Assembly: GCF_014653155.1 (NCBI RefSeq)
Contig: NZ_BNAF01000012.1
Span: 105,250-169,249, forward strand
Length of the DNA stretch: 64,000 bases
Direction of reading: 5' to 3'
From: Sphingobacterium griseoflavum
GTDB lineage: Bacteria; Bacteroidota; Bacteroidia; Sphingobacteriales; Sphingobacteriaceae
Shown here: in pieces, positions 40,956 through 52,000 of the stretch
How positions within the stretch are numbered: position 1 is the first letter of the stretch
How the letters are laid out: each line of letters begins with the position of its first letter
Program-made: the position numbers and the translations under genes
The notes under the pieces: generated by a model
What the model was told of the DNA's origin: nothing
Database searches by the model: none
The model's input: the letters and a program-made list of their open reading frames with translations, nothing else

Positions 40956-42133
40956 TTACTGTCATTTCCATAAAATGTCATTTCCGAAATGTGCGCAGCC
41001 TGACCTCCCGATCCAACCCAAGGTTCTAACACTTTTATTCGGATATAGCGTACCCTAGGAGCATCTAGTGATACATTCGTTTCTTCTCCGCGAGCGGCGG
41101 CGGCGACATCTTCAGCGGTATTCATACCCAACGGCTGTTTTGACGGTTTATCGGACACACATTGAGCCAGTAAAACCCAATTTTCCCAGCTTCCGTCACT
41201 GGAGGGATTAGCCGACCCCCATACTTCGTATCGTTTTGGATTTCCGTGGTTGTATATCCATTGCCCCTGCCTCTGCCACAACACAAATCGGCTCAATTGC
41301 ACCTGAACACCTAAGTCAAAGCTAAAATGCATGGGCATTGGCGCGTCTACGGAATGCCACATGTATCCTTCGGCAGCGACGACCCTATCCCATAAATTTG
41401 GAATAGGGAGTCCCCAGCCAACGGCGACATCGCTGGGTAAGGTAATGCTTCGAAATCTATTTTTGTCAAGTTCCCGTTCGTAAATAGGAGTTAACGTACG
41501 AAATAGCGTGTCCGTTCGGTTGTTCCAACGATCGCGCAAAAAGATCGCAAAATCTGTGCTATTCGATAAAAACCCTCGGGCGGTGAGCGACACCTGCTTG
41601 CGTGAGGTGTAGAAGGTTTCCTTATCGATATACTTTCCTAGACTGTCTCGATAGGCGACGACCAATGATAGCGGCGCTTCCGTTTGGTTGGAAAATGTGA
41701 CATTGACCCCACCGAAATCAGCTCGAATATCCAAACTTTTAAGCACATCATACACGGGGGGGAGCAAACACTGTACCTGAACAACTGTTGGTGATGATCT
41801 AACCTCTGTTCGGCTGACAGCATAAAGCGAAACCTCATAGGCGGCCGTATCGGCAAACCCCTCTATGGTAATGGTGTTGGTATATCCAGATGACTTTCCC
41901 TCAATCTTTTTTCCGTATTTATCAGTATATTCAGCCGATACATAAAGCAGGTCTCTTTCCTGAGGTAAGTTATAGGTAATTTTAACAGTTCCAGGAAGCG
42001 CTTCTATTTTAGTAACGGAGATTTTTCCGGGGGCTTGTCCCGCTGTGTATATTGGTTCGATCTTAGGCTCCTTACAACTGTAAAAAAGCATAAACGCATT
42101 GATCAATGCAAAGGTTTTATATAAATTAATCAT
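40952..42133 (-). CDS. Surface lipoprotein with DUF4959-, DUF5126- and DUF5000-like domains
   Basis: The 393-residue lipoprotein (lipobox near YSCKEP) has two fibronectin-like domains followed by a discoidin (F5/8 C)-like beta-sandwich. The last includes MPMHFSFDLGVQVQLSRFVLWQRQ and RYIRIKV, a pattern of carbohydrate-binding modules. This order is typical of proteins encoded right after SusD in polysaccharide loci. It lies 15 bp after susD and overlaps the next gene by 4 bp. Likely role: surface glycan capture. Confidence 0.78.
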   Translation of the reverse strand: MINLYKTFALINAFMLFYSCKEPKIEPIYTAGQAPGKISVTKIEALPGTVKITYNLPQERDLLYVSAEYTDKYGKKIEGKSSGYTNTITIEGFADTAAYEVSLYAVSRTEVRSSPTVVQVQCLLPPVYDVLKSLDIRADFGGVNVTFSNQTEAPLSLVVAYRDSLGKYIDKETFYTSRKQVSLTARGFLSNSTDFAIFLRDRWNNRTDTLFRTLTPIYERELDKNRFRSITLPSDVAVGWGLPIPNLWDRVVAAEGYMWHSVDAPMPMHFSFDLGVQVQLSRFVLWQRQGQWIYNHGNPKRYEVWGSANPSSDGSWENWVLLAQCVSDKPSKQPLGMNTAEDVAAAARGEETNVSLDAPRVRYIRIKVLEPWVGSGGQAAHISEMTFYGNDSN

Positions 42134-42148
42134 AACTAAGTTTAAAAG

Positions 42149-44038
42149 TTACCAACCTGGGTTCTGTACTAAATTTGGATTGACTACCAGACTATATTCC
42201 CTAATTGGCCATAAATAATCTCTTGGACTGGTAAATCTTTGATTATACAACAGTTTTCTTCTGTAATAGTTACCGGCATCTTCCTGTTCTACGTCCCAGC
42301 CATAAATGGGCTTATTAAGTTCCTCTGCTGCAAGCTTCCACCGCCTTAGATCCCAAAACCGATGACCTTCAAATGCCAGCTCTACTAGCCGTTCCTGTCT
42401 GATAACATCACGCAGTCCATCTTTGGAGAAAATTGTCGAAGGATTACGTGCAAAATCACGCCAGGAATCCTGAAGGGTAGGTATACCAGCTCGCTCCCTA
42501 ACCATATTAAGATATTTGGACGTCTCTTCTCCAGGACCATTGACCTCATTAGATGCTTCTGCATATAATAGATATAGGTCGGCAAGCCTTATGACGGGCC
42601 ATGGATATTGTTCCTGGGATATGGCTTGTCCGGACTGAATGACAAATTTCCAGTTCACTAATTTTTTCGGGAAATAACCAGTAATAGAATATCCAAAAGC
42701 AGACTTTCGAGATTGTGCCTGTCCTGATTTAGCCTGAACTGGCCAAGTTCCATTTTCCATGTACCACAGTGATCCGTCGAAGGCCATACTGGCATAAAAT
42801 CTCGGCTCACGTTCAAAATGTAGAGCGGCGGTAGTATAACCTTGTTGCAAATAGTCCAATTCACCAGCTTCCGCAACTTTCAGCATGAAACGACCTGCAT
42901 AATCCCAAGTTTTGTCTTCCTGTATAGGCAACCCGTTGCGGGTATAGAAGCTTTCCGCCATTCCCAAGGTTGGTGCGATTTGACCAAATGTCGACTCATT
43001 ACCGGGATAAGCGCTATTAAGCCTCGGCATGGACTGAAGCTGTATGCCCGAACCGGTTCCGTTTGTAAATCCCCAAATGACCTCTTCATTCCATGGCTCA
43101 CAAACACTGTTTCTTATATCCATTTCTTTACGAATTCGGTCGTTAACCGTAACCAAAGCACTCGAAAAACGGTACAGATGTATGTTTGCTTTTTCGCAAG
43201 CCGCAATGGCTTCCTTACAGGCCAAAAGTGCCCTTTCCCACTTTTGCAAATCGAATCCTCGACTAAACAAATTGGTACCGTCCTTATTCGCCAGCCCGGT
43301 ATAATCATTATTTCCGTTAAATAATGGACTAGCAACCGTTACCAATACCTTCGCTTTTATAGAAAGTGCAATTGGTTTAGTGATATGTCCAAGTTCTGTC
43401 GCCCTATTTTGGATCTGATCCGGCAGCTTTGCAGCTGCACTATCCAATAAATCAACAATGTAATTAGCTACTTCGTCAATAGAATTTCGCGAAACGCGAA
43501 CTTCCTCTTTAGAAGCAGATATAGGTATATTGCGATCCACAATAGGGATTGCGCCATACATGCGCATTAGGTAGAAGTGATAATAAGCTTTCAAAAACTG
43601 TACTTCGCCGATCCAGCGGTCTCTCATAAATGGATCAAGATCGACAACTTGATCCACGTTCTCTAAAAATATATTACAGTCCCGAAGTGCTCTAAAAAGT
43701 GGCTTACCTGACTGCTGTCCATCCCAATAGTTGAGATAAGGGTCTACGATGCCCTGATTTCCCCTTGCTATTTCTTGAGGAAAAGTAGGCAGCCTACTTA
43801 ATCCGGTAATTGGCCAATAAGTCCACAATTCGTCTCCCCCCAATAACGCGGGGTTTTCGTATATATAACTTTCCTGTGGCAAATAGGAATAGCAAGTGAA
43901 TAAAAATTTTTCAGCTTCATTCCTATTGGTAAAAGCATTATCTATCGTTGCTACGTTATCTGGAACGATGTCCAGATAATCCTTGCAGGAGGTCAACAAG
44001 ACCGTCGAAAACAAGGTAATAATGTATGTGATCTTCAT
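42149..44038 (-). CDS. SusD/RagB-family surface glycan-binding lipoprotein, pair 1
   Basis: I chose the ATG at 44038, one base after the SusC stop codon, giving 629 residues. The signal ends in LLTSC, and CKDYLDIVPDNVATIDNAFTN is the usual mature SusD start. TPR-like helices follow, with the family's C-terminal IRQERLVELAFEGHRFWDLRRW and the closing LWPIREYSLVVNPNLVQNPGW. SusD forms the lid of the SusC transporter and binds glycan. Confidence 0.92.
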   Translation of the reverse strand: MKITYIITLFSTVLLTSCKDYLDIVPDNVATIDNAFTNRNEAEKFLFTCYSYLPQESYIYENPALLGGDELWTYWPITGLSRLPTFPQEIARGNQGIVDPYLNYWDGQQSGKPLFRALRDCNIFLENVDQVVDLDPFMRDRWIGEVQFLKAYYHFYLMRMYGAIPIVDRNIPISASKEEVRVSRNSIDEVANYIVDLLDSAAAKLPDQIQNRATELGHITKPIALSIKAKVLVTVASPLFNGNNDYTGLANKDGTNLFSRGFDLQKWERALLACKEAIAACEKANIHLYRFSSALVTVNDRIRKEMDIRNSVCEPWNEEVIWGFTNGTGSGIQLQSMPRLNSAYPGNESTFGQIAPTLGMAESFYTRNGLPIQEDKTWDYAGRFMLKVAEAGELDYLQQGYTTAALHFEREPRFYASMAFDGSLWYMENGTWPVQAKSGQAQSRKSAFGYSITGYFPKKLVNWKFVIQSGQAISQEQYPWPVIRLADLYLLYAEASNEVNGPGEETSKYLNMVRERAGIPTLQDSWRDFARNPSTIFSKDGLRDVIRQERLVELAFEGHRFWDLRRWKLAAEELNKPIYGWDVEQEDAGNYYRRKLLYNQRFTSPRDYLWPIREYSLVVNPNLVQNPGW

Positions 44039-44039
44039 G

Positions 44040-47000
44040 TTAAAAGCCAATTTGTAAACCTAAATTAAAAACGCGTTGTACGGGATATCCAAGACCATTT
44101 CCCCCCATTTCGATATCCCAAAGCTTAAAGCCAGTGATGTTTGCTAGGTTAATACCACTGAGGTATGCCCTAGCCATCCCCAACTTCACATTTTTTAATA
44201 CTTTTTGAGGGATGCTGTAACCAAATTCTACGGTCTTTAGTCGAAGAAACGCACCGTTACGCATAAACCATGTACTTGTCTGTCCATTGTTATTGTTAAC
44301 CGCATTGCTCAACCGTGGCCACAGCGCGTAAAGATTCCTATTACTCTCCGACCAATGATCATTCGCATAGGCCTCCAAGAGCGCATTTTGAGTTCCTGCA
44401 AGGCTTTCGCCAGGATAATTATAGGAAACAAACGGTGCCGTAGCTCTCGGGTCTATCCAAAAAGATGATCTTGCGGAGCCCTGCATAAAGACCGATAAAT
44501 CGAATCCTTTCATGCCAGTTGAAAACCCGAAACCATAGATTATTTCAGGAACTGTTGGGTAACCTATGGGCACCTGATCTAGATCGGTAATACGACCATC
44601 CATGTTTAAGTCTCTGTATTTTATGTCGCCGGCCATATAATCGCCGTAATTTTGGCGAGGGGCGTTAGCGACTTCGAATTCATCCACAAACAATCTTTCG
44701 GCGACAAGACCAAAAACCTGATTGATCGAATTGCCCGGTCTGAGCTTATATTGCTCCGCATATTCTGGCTCTTCGTATTCGAGAAATTCACTTCTTGCGT
44801 AGGTAAAATTCCCACGCATTTGAAGCCATAATTCACCAAATGATTTGTTAAAGTCGGCAGATAGGTCTACACCATAAGCCTTTGCTCGGCCCACGTTAGC
44901 CCTGACGTCTGCCGACAAACCCATCGTGGTAGGTATCGCCGCCCTATTCATCAATATATTGTCACGGGTTTCATTAAAATAATCGACCTGAAGTTCAAAA
45001 GCGTTGAAAAGTCCAAATTCAAATCCAGTGTTAAGTTTTGTTGAACGCTCCCAAGTGATCAACCTGTTATCGTATCGATTTACGGTAATGCCCGGTCGGT
45101 AATAATTGAATCTTTCCCCAAATACTGCACCTCGGCCATCATCATTCATGTTAACCTCTGAAAGATAAAAAAAACGGTCATCCGCCCCGCCTATCGCGTC
45201 ATTGCCTACCATTCCATAGGTTGCGCGCAACTTCAGTTTAGTAACGATTTTTGAAAGTGGCTCCCAAAACCGTTCATTGGAGATATACCATCCGGCACCA
45301 GCGGCTGGAAAAAAACCATATCTTTCGGTCTCATAGAATCGTTCGGATCCGTTATAACCGAAATTAGCTTCCAGCATATAGCGGTTGTCATAACCATAGG
45401 TAAAACGTCCCGACAAACCTTGATTTCTGTAAGGAAGCGACCTTTGCAAAGTACCTTGATTAGCGAAAAGTTGTTGTCTGCGTATATAGACTAAAAGACC
45501 ACTAACATCATGCTTTCCAAAGGTATTTATATAATTGACCGCTCCTTCCATATAAACCGTTGTATTGATATCTTTCGCACCTTCGTTGTAGTTAAGATAT
45601 TCTGTAGCACTATTTTCGTTTAACAAAGCCAAAGCATAGGTATCATTAATTGCGTTGTATCCCGTGGCACGATAGTAGAATGGATTATAGTTACGATTCA
45701 AATCGAAAAAAGAGTAACGCGAAGTATTAAATAGCCCGCGCAGACTTAATCCCTCGGTAAGTGCTCCTAAATCCTGTTTAAGTTCAAATTGGGCATTCAT
45801 TAAAGATTTTGAATAATCCTTGTAACCTTTTACCATATCGGCATATGGATTTATAAGCGAGGCTCCTTCCACATTTCCAAACAAAATATGATTTGTTCTA
45901 GGCATGAGCTCGGCAGGAAAGAAGGCCGGGAAATCGACAGGAGATGATCGCATTATTTTTGTATACATTCCGCTTCCGCCATCAATAGGGCCTCTGTAAT
46001 CATCGAAGCTACCTGACAGTCGCACGATAACTTCAGTGGATTTTGTCATATTGAGGTTTATATTTGAGCGAAGTTGGTAAGATTTCAAGTTGATGTTGCT
46101 GTTGAAATTGTTACGCTTGTCCACTTTTAAAATCCCATTGTCCTGATTCATCGTTCCTGCGATATAATAACGAGCAACCTGACCGCCACCGCTTGCACTA
46201 AAATTATACCTTTGATTGGTCGTGTAATCCCGCAGTAATGCGTCCATCCAATCTACCGCGGGATAAATATACTCATTGGCACCGGCAGCAGTCTGGTCTA
46301 TTTTGTTCTGCGCATATGGAAGCGAGCCCAAGGGATTTCTTGTCAGTACCGATTCATTCGCCAGTTGCATATAAGTTACCGGATCTGCCAGTTTGATGTT
46401 TTTTGTCGGCGAAGAGAATGAATTCTCGGCTCGAAAAGAAATTTTCGCAGGTCCTTCCTTGCCCGCTTTCGTCGTGATCAGGATCACGCCATTTGCACCT
46501 CTAGCGCCATAAAGAGCTGTTGCGGTGGCATCTTTCATGATCGAGAAACTCTCGATGTCATCCGGTTGCATGCGTGCCAATTCTGTTGCACTAACCTCTA
46601 CGTTATCTATCAAAATAAGTGGATCCACTTTATAACCAAAAGTGGTGACACCCCGAATGAAAAACGATGCGTTGTCTTGACCTGGCTCGCCACTACGCTG
46701 GTAAGCGATAACCCCAGCAATACGGCCTGCCAATGCGGTCGTTAAGTTGCTGGAAGGAACCTTTAATTCTTTGGGACTCACCGTCTCTATGGCACTGACC
46801 ATGCTCGATTTACGTTGGGTACCAAAGGCAACTACCGTAACCTCGTCTATATCGTTATTCTGACTCTCCATGACGACATCAATACGATACTCGCCAGAAG
46901 ACAATGGAACATAATTTTGTAGAGATAGCTGACTGCTTTGATGACCGATGTGAAAAAATTTCAGCGTGCTACCTGCTGGCACATTCAAAAGATAGCTTCC

Positions 47001-47204
47001 TGTACTATCTGTCGTTGTGGATAACGAACTTCCTTCGACAACAACGGTCACACCAATTAACGCCTGCGATGCATCTTTGACAACGCCTGAAACTTTTACT
47101 CGCTGCGCATCGGCTGAATGGATTAGGCCAAAAGTAAAGAATAGGAAAGGTAAATACCGCAAGAGGCCTAAGGGCCATTTAGGAGATTTTTTTCGGTGAA
47201 TCAT
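44040..47204 (-). CDS. SusC/RagA-family TonB-dependent outer-membrane transporter, pair 1
   Basis: The 1054-residue protein has a signal peptide (to about 33), a carboxypeptidase-regulatory-like domain (VSGVVKDASQALIGVTVVVEG, about 37-120), a TonB box (EVTVVAFGTQRKSSM), a plug domain with YGARGANGVILITTKAG and a 22-strand barrel ending in GLQIGF. It imports oligosaccharides with SusD. Its start lies 236 bp after the preceding susD gene, across a hairpin, so the two SusC/D pairs may be separately tuned. Confidence 0.94.
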   Translation of the reverse strand: MIHRKKSPKWPLGLLRYLPFLFFTFGLIHSADAQRVKVSGVVKDASQALIGVTVVVEGSSLSTTTDSTGSYLLNVPAGSTLKFFHIGHQSSQLSLQNYVPLSSGEYRIDVVMESQNNDIDEVTVVAFGTQRKSSMVSAIETVSPKELKVPSSNLTTALAGRIAGVIAYQRSGEPGQDNASFFIRGVTTFGYKVDPLILIDNVEVSATELARMQPDDIESFSIMKDATATALYGARGANGVILITTKAGKEGPAKISFRAENSFSSPTKNIKLADPVTYMQLANESVLTRNPLGSLPYAQNKIDQTAAGANEYIYPAVDWMDALLRDYTTNQRYNFSASGGGQVARYYIAGTMNQDNGILKVDKRNNFNSNINLKSYQLRSNINLNMTKSTEVIVRLSGSFDDYRGPIDGGSGMYTKIMRSSPVDFPAFFPAELMPRTNHILFGNVEGASLINPYADMVKGYKDYSKSLMNAQFELKQDLGALTEGLSLRGLFNTSRYSFFDLNRNYNPFYYRATGYNAINDTYALALLNENSATEYLNYNEGAKDINTTVYMEGAVNYINTFGKHDVSGLLVYIRRQQLFANQGTLQRSLPYRNQGLSGRFTYGYDNRYMLEANFGYNGSERFYETERYGFFPAAGAGWYISNERFWEPLSKIVTKLKLRATYGMVGNDAIGGADDRFFYLSEVNMNDDGRGAVFGERFNYYRPGITVNRYDNRLITWERSTKLNTGFEFGLFNAFELQVDYFNETRDNILMNRAAIPTTMGLSADVRANVGRAKAYGVDLSADFNKSFGELWLQMRGNFTYARSEFLEYEEPEYAEQYKLRPGNSINQVFGLVAERLFVDEFEVANAPRQNYGDYMAGDIKYRDLNMDGRITDLDQVPIGYPTVPEIIYGFGFSTGMKGFDLSVFMQGSARSSFWIDPRATAPFVSYNYPGESLAGTQNALLEAYANDHWSESNRNLYALWPRLSNAVNNNNGQTSTWFMRNGAFLRLKTVEFGYSIPQKVLKNVKLGMARAYLSGINLANITGFKLWDIEMGGNGLGYPVQRVFNLGLQIGF

Positions 47205-47381
47205 ATGTCTTTAAAAATTGGTTAGCAAAGTATTCTTCGTCTTTTTTTAGAATAAGTAGTGATCAGCAACTAGAAAAAACTGCCCTTAACCACTATTGCA
47301 CTAAATAAAAAACTAACTTATTACAGTAACAACTGCCTGCAAAAGCCTTGCTGACAGCAACTAAAATTTAGGCTTGGTTTA

Positions 47382-47409
47382 CTACAGCCAACTATAGCGT
47401 CGGCTGTAG
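47382..47409. repeat. Intercistronic hairpin between the two SusC/D pairs
   Basis: CTACAGCCAAC and GTCGGCTGTAG pair across a 6-nt loop with one wobble. It follows the stop codon of susD pair 2 by about 30 bp. No strong T-run follows, so mRNA processing or partial termination are possible roles. Confidence 0.5.
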
Positions 47410-47440
47410 GTAATCTCCTTTATCCATCACAAAACCTCCA

Positions 47441-49063
47441 TTAATAGCCTTTATTTTGGGTCAACTTCGGGTTTATCTGTATTTCGGAAAGCGGTATTGG
47501 CCAAAGTTCATTAACTCCCACTTTAAACGCACGCTTTTGATAAATCAGGTATCCCTCCGCATCCACTGCGAAATCATTATAAGTATTCGGCGTGTTGGTC
47601 AGTTTCATACCGGTAAACTGCCAATTAAGTTCTGTACCGGCTATTCCCCAGCGCAGAATATCGTAATATCGAAGACCTTCGAATGCAAACTCGACGCGTC
47701 TTTCGCGTCTTATTATATTGCGCAAGACATTCCTGTCTGTTAACGTTACTGCAGGCATTTGGACATCAGCGCGTCCCCTGACCAAGTTAATGGTGTTGTC
47801 AAGCAACGTTTGGTCAAGTGTAGAACCGGCTTCCAAAGCAGACTCCAAATAGCCCAATAAGACCTCAGCATATCGTATCAGCGGGAAATTTGCCCCATAA
47901 TTCATCAAATTTCCGTCGAAAGACTCGTCCATAAATTTTCGTATAGAATAACCGCTCCAATTATATCGATTAAATCTGTCCGGTGAGGAAGTACCGGGCC
48001 GAGATACGTAGGTTTGCCCTTTAAAAGTTGAACGGTCAGAGATTAAAATCGTATAATCCAATCGTGGGTCCCGGTTTACATAAGGGTTATGCACCTCGTA
48101 CGTAGGTGACTCTTCAATGGTTTTTCCATCGCTACACTCGAAACTCTTCACAAGTTCGTTGTAAGGCGAAAATTGATGCCAACCGCCCCAAGTTTCTGGG
48201 TATAGATATTGCAATAGTACATGTCCAAATACATCTTCCTTGTATTGCGAACTCAATACTACTTCCTTTCCCCCACCGTTGCCCAGATTAAAAACAGATT
48301 GGTAATTTGGCGTTATTTCATACACCTTAGCATCTATCACCTTTTTGTATACTTCCTGCGCGCTGGACCACTTTTCTCTCGCCATTAGTAGCCGCCCTTG
48401 TATGGCTAGCGCCGCACCAGCAGTGATCCTCCCAGATTCACTGGTTGGCCGCGTATTGGGAAGTAGTCCGTAGCTTTCATCGAGTTCGGTTTCTGCAAAA
48501 TCCCAAACTTCATCCCTAGAGGCACGCTCAACACTATTTGCCTGATCGATGGATAGAATATTTTTTACCAGTGGTACTCCTCCATAATAAAGACCTAAAT
48601 TAAAATATTCGTATGCACGCAGTGTCCGAACTTCAGCAACCAACGAGGCTTTCAAATCATTATCCATACTCACCAGATCGATATGATCAAGAAAGTTATT
48701 ACAGGCAGCAATCTTTTGGTAGGAATTTTTCCAATAGGATTCTACGACCCAATAAGCCGAGTTCAACGTTCCGTCTGTCATCCTGTCGGGAATAGATTCC
48801 TTTTCCGACCCATTGCCGGCCATCATATCCAAAAAAACCATGCTCCTAGGCGTCCAAAAATCTTCACCTTTCCAAAAGCCCCCAGTATTATAGCATCCAG
48901 TCAATGCAAGCATTGCATCACTTTCGGTTTTCCAAAAAGTGGCATCTGAAATAGCATCCAATGGATTCTTATCAAAAAAATCCTTGCTACAGCCATTTAA
49001 CAGTACACTCGACGAAAATATTGTAGTAACCACCAATAGGCGGCAAATCATATTGGTTTTCAT
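47441..49063 (-). CDS. SusD/RagB-family surface glycan-binding lipoprotein, pair 2
   Basis: I chose the ATG at 49063 (MKTNMICRLLVVTTIFSSSVLLNGC), giving 540 residues. The upstream 19 codons overlap the end of the susC gene. The mature start CSKDFFDKNPLDAISDATFWKTESDA, internal TPR-like helices, the IRRERRVEFAFEGLRYYDILRW segment and the C-terminal LWPIPLSEIQINPKLTQNKGY are classical SusD. It pairs with the SusC gene just upstream. Confidence 0.93.
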   Translation of the reverse strand: MKTNMICRLLVVTTIFSSSVLLNGCSKDFFDKNPLDAISDATFWKTESDAMLALTGCYNTGGFWKGEDFWTPRSMVFLDMMAGNGSEKESIPDRMTDGTLNSAYWVVESYWKNSYQKIAACNNFLDHIDLVSMDNDLKASLVAEVRTLRAYEYFNLGLYYGGVPLVKNILSIDQANSVERASRDEVWDFAETELDESYGLLPNTRPTSESGRITAGAALAIQGRLLMAREKWSSAQEVYKKVIDAKVYEITPNYQSVFNLGNGGGKEVVLSSQYKEDVFGHVLLQYLYPETWGGWHQFSPYNELVKSFECSDGKTIEESPTYEVHNPYVNRDPRLDYTILISDRSTFKGQTYVSRPGTSSPDRFNRYNWSGYSIRKFMDESFDGNLMNYGANFPLIRYAEVLLGYLESALEAGSTLDQTLLDNTINLVRGRADVQMPAVTLTDRNVLRNIIRRERRVEFAFEGLRYYDILRWGIAGTELNWQFTGMKLTNTPNTYNDFAVDAEGYLIYQKRAFKVGVNELWPIPLSEIQINPKLTQNKGY

Positions 49064-49085
49064 AATAAATATATTATAATGTCTA

Positions 49086-52000
49086 CTAAAAATTAACATT
49101 AACTCCAAAAGTGTAAACACTTGTTATCGGGTAAAACGGCGTATTATCTCCGGTCGCCTGATTCATTTCAGGATCCCATCCTCTATAGAAACTATTGAAG
49201 GACAGTAGATTTTGTCCACTTAGGAACACACGTAATCGGGAAACACCGATTTTCTTGATTGTCTGTTCACCGAACGAATAACCTATTTGCGCATTTTTCA
49301 CGCGCAGGAAAGAAGCATTCCTATTCCAAAACGTTGAAGTCATGATTGTTCCTGATCCCATATTTAAACTGCTAAGCTTAATATAATCAGCATTCGGATC
49401 AGGATTTTCCGCAGTCCAACGACCATCGGCCTGCCACTGTTGAATCTGCCCCCCGTTATAGAAAGCAAACGCCTGGTAAGCTCCCATTTGTCTTTCGAAA
49501 CCAGCCAAACCATGGAGGATCAGCGAGGCATCAAATCCTCGGTAATCGAGATTCAAAGTTGCCCCAAAGCTATACTTTGGCACCGTGTTTCCGATGATCT
49601 GACGGTCGTAAGTGGGGTCGACAATGCCATCTGGGACCCCGTCCGGTCCGCTGATATCTGCATATCGCACGAATCCAGGCTCAGCAGCATATGGTTGCGT
49701 GGCATAGTCAGCGACATCCGCGTCGTTTACAAACAGACCATCAGCACTATATCCATATATCGCGCCCAAGGAATGTCCTACAAACAGTCCCTTAGCGATA
49801 TCCTGCTGAAGATCCCCTGCTAAACGCGTTACCCTATTCTTTGTATAGGTAAAATTTGGGCTGAATGAAAAGCCTACTTTGCCTATATTACCGCTATATC
49901 TTGCCATTAATTCTATACCCCGGTTTCGGACCGCCGCTGCATTTACCTCAGAGGGGGTTAAGCCAAGGACACCAGAAACAGTCAAATTATAAAGAATATC
50001 ATCGGTATACTTGTCGAAGTAATCGACTACAAAATCTAACTTGCCGTTTAGTAAGGTTAAATCGACACCTATATCGGTGACCGTCGTTGTTTCCCAGGTT
50101 ATGTCCGCATTGGCTAGGTTCACAAGCCTAGCCCCAGGAGAAAACACATCCCCTATCGGGTAACCATAGCCTAAATTGAGAACATTTTGATAGGGATAAT
50201 TGCCTATGTTCTGATTCCCCAGTTGCCCCCAAGAGGCTCGCAGTTTGAGGTTATCGATAGCTGTCACATTGTTTTTGAAAAAGGATTCTTCTGAAATCCT
50301 CCAACCTGCTGATATCGAAGGAAAAAGTCCCCATCTTCCACTGCCAGGAAACCTAGAAGTACCATCGTAACGTGCATTTGCTTCCAGCAAATAGCGATCG
50401 TCAATATTATACTGTGCCCTACCGAAGAAAGATCTCAACGCCCACTCTTCTCCTGAGCCCGAAGATTGCATATTTGATGACGCACCTGCGTTCAATTCAT
50501 GTAAAAGATTACTGGGAAAATTATCACGGAACGCCGATGTCCAATCCGAACGGTAGCGTTCTTCTGAATATCCTCCCAACAGATTCAGTACGTGGGTGCC
50601 AAACTTCTTATCGAGGTTAACCAGCGATTGTAGTGTAATTAAGGAGTTGTCACCCGAGCTTACATTAAGATTATTCGGGCCTACGGTTTTATTTTCGTCA
50701 AAGACGAAATTTGAAGTGAAGCTATTATCGGTATAGTTGGAATAGTTGTAACCAGCTTTTCCGCTCCAAGTAAGACCGGGCAAAAGTTCCCAGGCTAGTT
50801 CGGCTCCACCAAGGAAGAACTTGTTGGCACGGTTAACAAAAGACTCACTCGACATCCATGCTTCAGGGCTGTAGTTGTCTTGGTATCCATAAGTACCATC
50901 GCTTTTTCTTCCAGCGTAAATGGGTCCTTGGCGTACAGCGAAACCTATCATATGCATCATATCGCCATCAAAATGCTTTGGTTCTGCGGTTTTTGCCGTG
51001 TTTCCGTTTACATTGACCTTTAATTTTAAGTTTTCGAATATTTCGCTGTCGAAATTCAGTAAAAAGTTGTAACGCTGGTAGTTGTTTTTCGCTACGATTC
51101 CATCCTGATTAAGATAACCTAGGGAAAATAGATAGCGGCTTTGGTCATTTCCCCCTGAAAAGCCAAGATTATGGTTGGTCTGGAACCCGGAACCGGAATT
51201 CAGTAAATTTTTTAGATGGGGTACATTTGGATAATTATCCGGATCGCTACCAGAATTAAACTTATTGATTTCTTCCTGTGTGTAGGTTAGCGCTCTGCCC
51301 ATATTTGTATTCGCTTCATTGAAGAGTTCGGCATAACTTCCAGAATTCACGAAATCCGGTAATTCGGTCACACGTTGCCAACCTATAGTATTGTTATAGT
51401 TCACCATCAGACGTCCGCTTGATCCCCTTTTCGTTTCTACCAAAATAACACCGTTTGCTGCCCGTGTTCCATAGATCGATGCGGACGCAGCGTCTTTGAG
51501 CACCGATATGCTTTTAATATTGTTGGGATCAATGTCATTTAAAGATGCCGCCAATCCATCGATTAAAACAAGTGGTTCGTTTCCTGCACCAGAAAACGTA
51601 CCAAGACCGCGTATTCTAACTGAAGCCCCATCGTTGCCTGGTCTTCCAGCCCCCTGCGAAACGGATACCCCTGTAGCTAACCCAGCTAAAGCTTGAGAAG
51701 CCTGCGTAATAGGCCTGTCTTCAATATCTTTTGCTGAAACGGATGAAACAGATCCGGTTAAATTGACTCTTTTTTGGGTACCATAGCCTACGACGACAAC
51801 CTCTTCAAGACCAGCACTTATCGATTTAATTTCAAAACGGTAGAAATCTTTCCCGTCCAAATTGAATTCTGTTGTAACAAATCCGGTAAACGAAACAACC
51901 AAGATTCCGCTTTTTGCGTCGGTCTGCAGTCGAAACTCGCCCTTACCATCCGTTGAAACTGACATGACCGTCCCTTTGACGGTCACCGTTGCCCCAGAAA